Of a DNA stretch of 64,000 nt, positions 57,378 to 64,000 are shown one piece after another. Origin of the DNA: Clarireedia homoeocarpa (lineage: Eukaryota > Ascomycota > Leotiomycetes > Helotiales > Rutstroemiaceae); contig LNKV01000013.1 of assembly GCA_001465935.1 (NCBI GenBank), positions 372,001 to 436,000 of the forward strand, written 5' to 3'. Within the stretch, counting starts at the first letter, position 1; each line of letters starts with the position of its first letter. The notes under the pieces are model-generated. The model saw only the letters and a program-made list of their open reading frames with translations. It ran no database searches and had not been told where the DNA came from. The position numbers and the translations under genes are program-made.

Positions 57378-59251
57378 ATGTCGCTGTCGCAAAGAATTAC
57401 GTCGCTGGAGTCACTCTCACCGGAGAGAGGCAGATCGCCGAGTAGTGTGCACAGGCACAAACTGAGCTTCAATCCGCTGCCGGGAACATGGGAGGAGCCG
57501 GGACAGGATGGAGAGGAGATTGGGCATCAGGAGAGGAACGAGAATGCGATTGGGGCTTTTGAGGTGTCGAAGGGGAAGAGAATTTGTGAGTTGACTTTTT
57601 GATTTCTATCTATGGAAGTTGTTGAAGGGGTGCTTGAGATATTAGATGGTATTGGAAGTAGGAATACGGGCAATTGAGTTTATGGTTCGGCACGCCCAGA
57701 CTATGGCCTTGAAAGAGTTTCAAGAATATGCTAATAAGTTCTCCTCGTACAGTACAAGTCGCTATCGCTGTGATATACTGTCTTCTTGCCGCAGGAATAG
57801 TCTTCGGATATGCCGCACTCAAGCCAGTACTTATCCGCGAAGGTGTATATCGAGAATATTGTACAGAGGAAGAATTAGAGAAAGAAGTGCGGACATGTTT
57901 CGACCAAGAGATTCGTCTCAACCTGATGTTCACAGTGGCAGCAGTTGGTACAAATGTCGCAGCGCTCCCAATTGGAATGATTTTGGACAATTATGGACCA
58001 AGAGTTTGTGGTTTATCTGGTAGCATATTCCTTGCAATTGGAGCTACCCTTTTCGCATTTGCTCGAGATGTGCCGTTCGATGGCTTCATCCCCGGATATC
58101 TATGCCTGGCTTTGGGAGGAGCTTTCTTCTTGATTTCTTCTTTCCAGCTCTCGAATACCTTTCCTAAGCACTCCGGTGCCATCCTAGCGCTGTTGACCGG
58201 CGCATTCGACAGCTCTAGCGCACTGTTCCTCGTGTATCGCATGCTATATCAATGGTCTAACGAGACCTTTCACCCCAAGAAATTCTTTCTCATCTACCTC
58301 GTCGTCCCGGCTTTCATCTTCGTCGCTCAGCTCTTCATCATGCCCAATCAATCCTACAAAACCGTTGGTGAACTGGTCCAAGAAGTCGAAGACCACGACT
58401 CAATCTACGACGACCAAATGGACGAAACCACCGCCCTCCTCCGGGAAGAGCGTCGTCAGCGCCGTGAATCCGTCGTCTCAGAAATCACCGAGCTCCTTGG
58501 CACTAAACCCGGTAGCAAACAAGTCAAGCAAGAGGAGCGTAAGAACAAAATCTCCGGCGTCTGGGGTGCCATGCACGGCCGCACCGTCGTGCAACAAATT
58601 CTCTCTCCCTGGTTCATTCTCATAACTCTCTTCACCGTCATCCAGATGACCCGCATCAACTTCTTTGTCGCCACCATCCGTCCACAATACGAATACCTCC
58701 TACACTCCTACGACGCCGCCGTCCGCGTTAACACATTCTTCGATATTGCCCTACCTCTCGGCGGCATTATCTCGATCCCATTCATCGGCATCATCCTAGA
58801 CAACACCAGCACGCTCTCCGTGCTCTCTCTCCTCGTGACCATCGCAACCAGCATCGGTGTCCTTGGCATGCTTCCCTACACGTGGGCCGCATACGCTAAC
58901 ATCTCACTATTCGTACTCTACCGTCCGTTCTACTACACCGCTGTTTCAGACTATTCCGCGAAGGTCTTCGGTTTTCGCACTTTTGGCACCGTCTATGGGT
59001 TGATTATCTGTCTTGCAGGCCTATTGAATTTCAGCCAGAGCGGGCTCGATGCGCTTCTGCATAAGGTGTTTGATGGGAATCCTATTCCTGTCAATGGAAT
59101 GCTGATGGGTGCGGCGCTGGTAGTTGGCGTGTCGCTCTGTATGTTTGTGGGGTGGAAGGCGTATGTATACCGCAGGAGGGGCTTGGAGTTTGAGGCGGAA
59201 CATGCGAGAGAGGAAATTATGCCTGGGGCGCTAAGTCCCGAGAGGTTGTGA
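57378..59251 (+). CDS. Major facilitator superfamily transporter (Fmp42/SLC43-like)
   Basis: Two exons, 57378-57585 and 57753-59251, join over a 167-nt intron and give 568 residues. A cytosolic N-terminus of about 70 residues, rich in Ser, Pro and Glu, precedes twelve predicted membrane segments. The first is VAIAVIYCLLAAGIVFGYAAL, followed by a loop with EEELEKEVRTCFDQE and NLMFTVAAVGTNVAALPIGMILDNYGPR, which includes the family-type D-x-x-G-P-R turn. A central loop of about 90 residues (residues near 285-370) is highly charged. The C-terminal half repeats the pattern (GIISIPFIGIILDNTSTLSV). This topology matches fungal Fmp42-type and animal SLC43 amino-acid carriers. The substrate is not determined. 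Confidence 0.9.
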
Positions 59252-60111
59252 GATTTCATCTGGCTTTGGTATATTTTGCATCCATGGCCCCATTACATGT
59301 GCATTTTCTGGTCTTGGTTTATGACATCCCCATGAGAATAAAGGAAGACTTTGTTCAATATGCATAGTTCTGGGAGTTGGGATAGTTTTACTTTTTGAAA
59401 TTGGCATGAGCATGCGAGGAGTTCTCTTGGTTAATGTATATACACTTGTTTTTTGTCTATCAGCAGGAAAGACTAGGTGGGAAGGCCAGGTGTACATAAA
59501 TTGAAGCAAATACACACTAAGCACTCGTCAGAAACAAGCTATATAAACACTTGAGGTCTTTTGAATGTTTTCGCTGTCTCTTATGTCTAAAGGAAACAGA
59601 CGCTGTTCTGTGTAAGTGAGTATTGGCTATGACGATGCTGTGCTTATGTAATAACGATGGATTGAGTACGACTGAAATCCTACGACCTTCCTATTACTTG
59701 TACATGATCTCACTTCATTCCACTTCGTTCCATGGCTCCCAGCCCATCCAAGTCCACCCGTTCCAGCCAATACCATCCGCGCTCAAAAATCAATATCTGA
59801 ATCACTGCTACATGTTAAGCTAAAAATCTATCAATCGCTACCAGCAGCTTTCTATCAAACGCATACCGAATCCGGGACGTCAGGAGAAGAAGACGCGCAA
59901 TCGTTCAAAAAGTGCTAGTCAATCTACCAAGAATCGCTTCAATGGAAGAAGCCAAAGTCCGGAGCTGAGTGTGATGCGTTCTTAGGTAATGCAAAGCACA
60001 CTTGAGGTAGAAGGAGTTGTGCAATTCAAACAGGGATTTTAATCTATCCAATATGTGTGCTACTGCCATCTTTTCCGAAGAAAGGGCAGTCTGTACGTTA
60101 GTCCTATTTTG
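59252..60111. other. Convergent intergenic region
   Basis: About 860 nt between two facing stop codons, so it holds both 3' untranslated ends. Nothing else is recognised. Confidence 0.5.
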
Positions 60112-61650
60112 CTATCCGCCTCGGCCACTTCTGCTTTTCGCGAATAGCACAGAGTTCTTCCATCTCCTTATTCTCGAACATCCCTGTCCGTTTTCATCGT
60201 CCGTCTTGCGTGTCTTGTCGGTATGATCTATGTCGTATCTACTCTCATTTGATTCTTCATTCTGGGTCCTAGCCTCCTCAGAGGCAATGGAACCTTCTGA
60301 CGAAAGGACAGCTGTTTCATAATCATAGATCTCCTGCTGACGGTAGGCTACCAAGTTCTGTTTGTAATGTTCAGTGACCGAGGTATTGTTATTTCCGTTG
60401 GCCATGGTCTTACCTTGGGAAGTCCGGATCCAGTTCTCCAGAGAACCTTGTAAAGGGAATGGAGGCAATCCCAAGTTCTTGTATCCTTTCCATAGTTCCA
60501 TGACTTCCGAACCTCTGACTGGGAAAGAATTTGTGACCAGTTCTACTCCCGGCGTCACGTTCCTGTATATACCGGGTTTTTGGAGCTTGACCTTCAGTCG
60601 CGGAACTGCTGATGCAAACCGTGATATACTAGACCAGTCGACTGTTTCGGGATTATCACTAAGGGAATCAAAATTACTCTGCGTCTTTAAATATTCAACA
60701 ACGATGGGTATAATAACAAGTCTGACCAGACGCTTCGTAATCTCACCCGCAAGTGCTTCGAGGGTCTGGTACGATGATTCCTCCATTGTCTTGAACAGTA
60801 AAAACTGTCAGTTAATCCTCCCAGAAATCTTCTCTTATTCACTAGGAAGTGAGGACTTACCTTTACGACCACTTGTTCTATGTCGTTGTAGCTGTCTCTA
60901 TTGAACTGCCATATATCCAAGATAACATTTGCGACAACGTTTTGCTTGGCCAAGCGTTCCTTAGGCAGTAATCCAATCAGAGTCGGTACTTTGATATCAT
61001 GGAGCTGGAGGCGTATTGAATAAATCCCATTCTCAATTTCTTGTTGACAGTTTTTGTGATACATCTTGGTAAGTGTGAGACTAATTCCTGTCCCGAGGGC
61101 AGAGGCTTTAGGCAACACGATCGCAAATTCAGACGACTTTGCAAGATTGCCCGTCAAGTCGAGGTATTTGTCATCACCATGCGTGTGAAATGCCGAAGCA
61201 ACATGCTGCATGAGGTACCTTAACTTATATCGCGAATTGTGTTCGTTGAGCGATTTGTTAAACTCTCCTACAGCCTGAGTGACTGCTCCCTTGATAAGAC
61301 CATAATGTATGGTGTCTGCCGCAAGGACATCACCATCGGAAGAGGACTTGAAAGGATGGCGAAGGGAAATGGCCACAGATATACGAACAGGCTGCTCCAC
61401 GCCATCACTTCCCCATGCATCTTTGCCCACAGGCGATTGTAGTTCCAAATTCTTGATCGCAATGACAGAAGAAGGCTCCTCAATCAATCTTGATATTTCC
61501 CAAGAGGATTTCACTATCTGCCCGAACCAGTATAGCTTTCCCTCCATTGATGAGGTGTTCTGATACGAGTCAATATTAATTCCTGCGCCCACTTAGGAAG
61601 CTTTCCTCTCCACTGGTTCACCCAGCATTGAACCTCACCTTTTCAGACAT
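60112..61650 (-). CDS. Tandem dihydroneopterin aldolase-fold (FolB) protein
   Basis: I read three exons, 61639-61650 (only MSEK), 60861-61559 and 60112-60789, giving 462 residues; a start at 61547 (MEGKLYWFG) is the alternative. Two FolB-like units are visible. The first, at about 30-110, has IAIKNLELQSPVGKDAWG and DTIHYGLIKGAV, with a degenerate active-site area. The second, from about 190, has IYSIRLQLHDIKVPTLIGL, then ERLAKQNVVANVILDI and, after the intron, SSYQTLEALAGEI, which keeps the Glu of the TLEALA helix. FolB makes 6-hydroxymethyl-dihydropterin in folate synthesis. In many fungi FolB sits in a larger fusion with HPPK and DHPS; here the C-terminus is instead disordered and acidic. 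Enzymatic activity is uncertain. Confidence 0.85.
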
Positions 61651-62307
61651 GCAGTCAAAGTTGTGATTTGGTTCGTGCCTTAAAATGGTGGAGTACTGCA
61701 ACGTAACAACAGTAAGATACGCAAACACTCGAAGAGAACTGTAGAAAATGAGGCGGGAAAGTGATAAAGATAAACAGTACAGAAAATAGGATATTGAGGG
61801 GGATGACCTTTGCAGCTTGAAGTGAAAATCAGCCAAGGGTATGTCCGGTGGAGATATTGATGAAGGAACATACGAAATGAATAATAACTCAACGGAAGTA
61901 ATCCTGCTTTTAGAGCGAAGGAAGGGTTAGAAGTCTGGAGTGGACTTGAAAGAAGCAGAGAGCCCGTATGATGTATTTTCAAAGCCAAGAGATGAAGGAG
62001 GGGCACGTGAGGGGTAGCCCTAAATGCCGCTTGTCACCGCTTTTATATAAGCCTCGAGCTCTCTGCAAATGCAAAGACACTCACATTGTAGAGCTCGCGA
62101 CGGTTGAGCAGTATTAAAACACAAATAAATCTACAGCTATAGGATGTACCTACTACAGATACTGTGATATTAGTGACACACCCGCTCAGATCCCATTGCC
62201 CACTGTTTGCCAGTGCGGCCTATTCAAGAAATGTGGGTATAGCCCATCCTAGAACGCCTCCGCCTTCCGTAAAACCTATGTGCGCCGTTGACCTTGCTAA
62301 GATTCCA
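61651..62307. other. Intergenic region
   Basis: About 650 nt between the start of the FolB-like gene and the stop of the ING gene, both on the minus strand. It holds the promoter of the former. No gene or repeat array is visible. Confidence 0.5.
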
Positions 62308-63564
62308 TCATTTCTTCATTTTGGGAGCACAAACCGGACAAACCCATACACCTTGAGGTTCGCTCTTGACGCCCACACACGCCCAGTGAAACCATTCATA
62401 TGGACAACTCTCGTTATCACAAGCAACCATATCCCCATAACTTACACTGTGACAGATGCAATATTTCCTGTCGTCACTCCCTTCGTCGTCATCGACATCT
62501 ACCATTTCGTGGTCGCCATCGCGATCCCTGCCTGATGGTCCCGGAGTTCCATTTTCATCATCATCTTCCATAGAGCCAGTTTCCGCATCGCTAAGGTCGC
62601 TATCGTTCGCTGACGCTGGAGAGCCCTTGGTCCCGCGTTTGACTCTACCTAGCCCCGATTTTCCAGGTTTACCCTTCCGTGGCGCTCCGCTCTGTCTGCT
62701 GCCTTGTGGAGCAACCTTTTTCTTTTGTGTGTTTCTTGGTCCAGCACTCCCGCCACGTACCGCAGATGGTGTTCCGCCACGAGGTGTGCCGGGGGTCATC
62801 GATGAATGTCTCGCAAGTCCACTTGAAGCAGCTGGTAAAGTACCCATTCCTCCTGGAAGCCTTGGTCGCTTGACAGCCCCGAGAGACGATTCTCGAGCCT
62901 GTCGGTTGAGGAGCAGTGTAGCCGCGGCTGGTGTAGCAGGTGCCGAGGATGCAGTAGCACCGGCGGTTTGAGACAGACTGGCAGTTGCAGACAATCGAGA
63001 ATGCTGGCTTGGCTGGCGAGTATGAGGTGAAGCCACAGCGGCATTTATAATCTGCCCAAGTGGCATTGTTGCGGACGTTGTATCTAACCTTGGCCTTTCG
63101 GTAGGCTGTGGTCGTAAAAGTGAAGGAAGGTCGGGGTCGTTTGGAAACTCGCCTCTGTCCTGCAAAGCCTTGATTTGCAAGTCGAGCTGTCGAGTATGTT
63201 TATCGACCAGTTGTTCGGTTTTGGTTGCCAATGCAAGCTTCTCTTCTTGGAGGCGTTCTGCCTTATCATAATTCTCAAGGATTATCTTTCTCAAGGCTGG
63301 TTCTTTTGGATTTGCAACATGCCCACCGTTTGCCTTTGTCCATTTTTGTAACGAAGCGTCGTGTTTTTGTATGGTCATAAGACACTCCTGCATCTGTCGA
63401 TCTTTGTCTGCTATTTCATCTTGCATAAAAGCAACTTCATTTGGTAGATTCGATACTCGATTGATCCAATCATCGAGTACACCAGCGGCATCTAGCTGTT
63501 CGACTTGTGGCATGTTGTGCCTATGCTTGTGGACGAAATCGATGGATAAATCGTCTCTAGGCAT
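62308..63564 (-). CDS. ING-family chromatin protein with C-terminal PHD finger
   Basis: A single frame of 418 residues from the ATG at 63564 (MPRDDLSIDFV); the frame is open a little further upstream but only from a GTG. The N-terminal ING helical domain runs from about 20 to 150 (VLDDWINRVSNLPNEVAFMQDEI, here read as VLDDWINRVSNL and EVAFMQDEI; then KLALATKTEQLVDKHTRQLD). A Ser/Pro/Ala-rich and basic linker follows (KKKVAPQGSRQSGAPRKGK). The C-terminal PHD finger is complete: YCICHSVSYGDMVACDN, then CPYEWFHWACVGV and VWVCPVCAPK. ING proteins read H3K4me3 and target acetyltransferase or deacetylase complexes. The architecture resembles Yng2 of NuA4 or Pho23; I cannot decide between them. Confidence 0.92.
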   Translation of the reverse strand: MPRDDLSIDFVHKHRHNMPQVEQLDAAGVLDDWINRVSNLPNEVAFMQDEIADKDRQMQECLMTIQKHDASLQKWTKANGGHVANPKEPALRKIILENYDKAERLQEEKLALATKTEQLVDKHTRQLDLQIKALQDRGEFPNDPDLPSLLRPQPTERPRLDTTSATMPLGQIINAAVASPHTRQPSQHSRLSATASLSQTAGATASSAPATPAAATLLLNRQARESSLGAVKRPRLPGGMGTLPAASSGLARHSSMTPGTPRGGTPSAVRGGSAGPRNTQKKKVAPQGSRQSGAPRKGKPGKSGLGRVKRGTKGSPASANDSDLSDAETGSMEDDDENGTPGPSGRDRDGDHEMVDVDDDEGSDDRKYCICHSVSYGDMVACDNESCPYEWFHWACVGVKSEPQGVWVCPVCAPKMKK

Positions 63565-64000
63565 TGTTACTAATGTGGACGGGGCGAACACAAAAACGCG
63601 TGTCTTGTTCAGTGCGCCAAAGTGCGAGAGTAGAGCAAAGTAAAATAAAGAAAGTAGAGAGTCATAAGATATATGATATTAACCAAGAGAGAGCCGACGG
63701 GAAGATGTGAATGCTATCAACGATGTGTCGTATACAAGCCGAAAACTGGAGAACGAGATGGAGATAGCGACGAAGCTTACCTTGAGAGATAATAGAAAAA
63801 AGGGAAGATGTGGTGAATAATGACTCGAGATAAATTTTAGTAAATAGTGGCTCCTCCGCTCTTATCCCATTCGATGGAATAAAATTGGAAATTTTCCCTT
63901 CTCAAGGAGAAAAATTGAGAAGGCAGGGAGCGAGCGAACGAGCGAGGGTGGTTTGATGTTGGAGGGCGGAGGTGGGATTCTCGATTGTGAAATGATTAGG
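63565..64000. other. Upstream region of the ING gene
   Basis: The promoter and 5' leader of the minus-strand ING gene should lie here. The DNA near 63905-63975 is G- and A-rich (GAGCGAGCGAACGAGCGAG type). No other gene is visible up to the window edge. Confidence 0.5.

Noticed and set aside
1..64000. CRISPR arrays, bacterial operons, terminators, viral or transposon genes, tRNA genes
   Set aside because: The sequence is eukaryotic, with spliced genes. The repeat arrays are simple microsatellites without spacers, and I saw no transposase, reverse transcriptase or tRNA-like B-box.

Overview
The window looks like nuclear chromosomal DNA of a filamentous ascomycete. The genes carry short introns of about 50-175 nt with GTAAGT/GTGAGT-type donors and CTAAC/CTGAC-like branch sites. 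Proteins include a Zn2Cys6 regulator, a fungal F-box/propeller protein, a GPI-anchored wall-type protein, a Cyt-4-like mitochondrial RNase and a CnxG-type molybdopterin carrier. Protein style and gene spacing suggest Leotiomycetes of the Botrytis/Sclerotinia type; this is an inference. I found no rRNA or tRNA gene, CRISPR array, transposon, viral insert or secondary-metabolite cluster.

Layout. 0.7-6.4 kb: two minus-strand genes of unknown function, one with a 26-nt last exon. 7.7-16 kb: a large F-box/beta-propeller protein ending in polyQ and a CaaX-like tail, an E2 enzyme, and a CUE-CCCH-CCCH-DUF1771-Smr protein. 17.5-24.5 kb: a Tvp38/VTT membrane protein, a low-complexity protein, a degenerate kinase-fold protein and a PLP-dependent trans-sulfuration enzyme. 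24.7-34.6 kb: a MutL homologue divergent from valyl-tRNA synthetase, then an unrecognised propeller-like protein and the small U2AF subunit. 35.4-37.3 kb: an oxysterol-binding protein in seven exons. 37.4-47.5 kb: mostly intergenic DNA rich in microsatellites, with one WD40 protein gene and one doubtful small gene. 47.5-64 kb: a GPI-anchored protein, mitochondrial RNase II-family enzyme, molybdopterin synthase carrier, Zn2Cys6 factor, MFS transporter, tandem dihydroneopterin-aldolase-fold protein and an ING-family PHD protein.

The genes are mostly housekeeping and serve unrelated pathways: translation, splicing, mismatch repair, ubiquitin, lipid transfer, mitochondrial RNA turnover, cofactors and chromatin. 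They do not form one operon-like system. The most interesting signals are at gene ends. An arginine-rich frame without an AUG precedes the ValRS start and looks like a mitochondrial presequence. The F-box protein has a CaaX-like tail after polyQ, the sterol-binding protein has a FFAT-like tail, and two genes have tiny terminal coding exons found by splice-site and frame reading. Exon joins were worked out by hand from splice signals, phase and family knowledge, and are not supported by transcripts.
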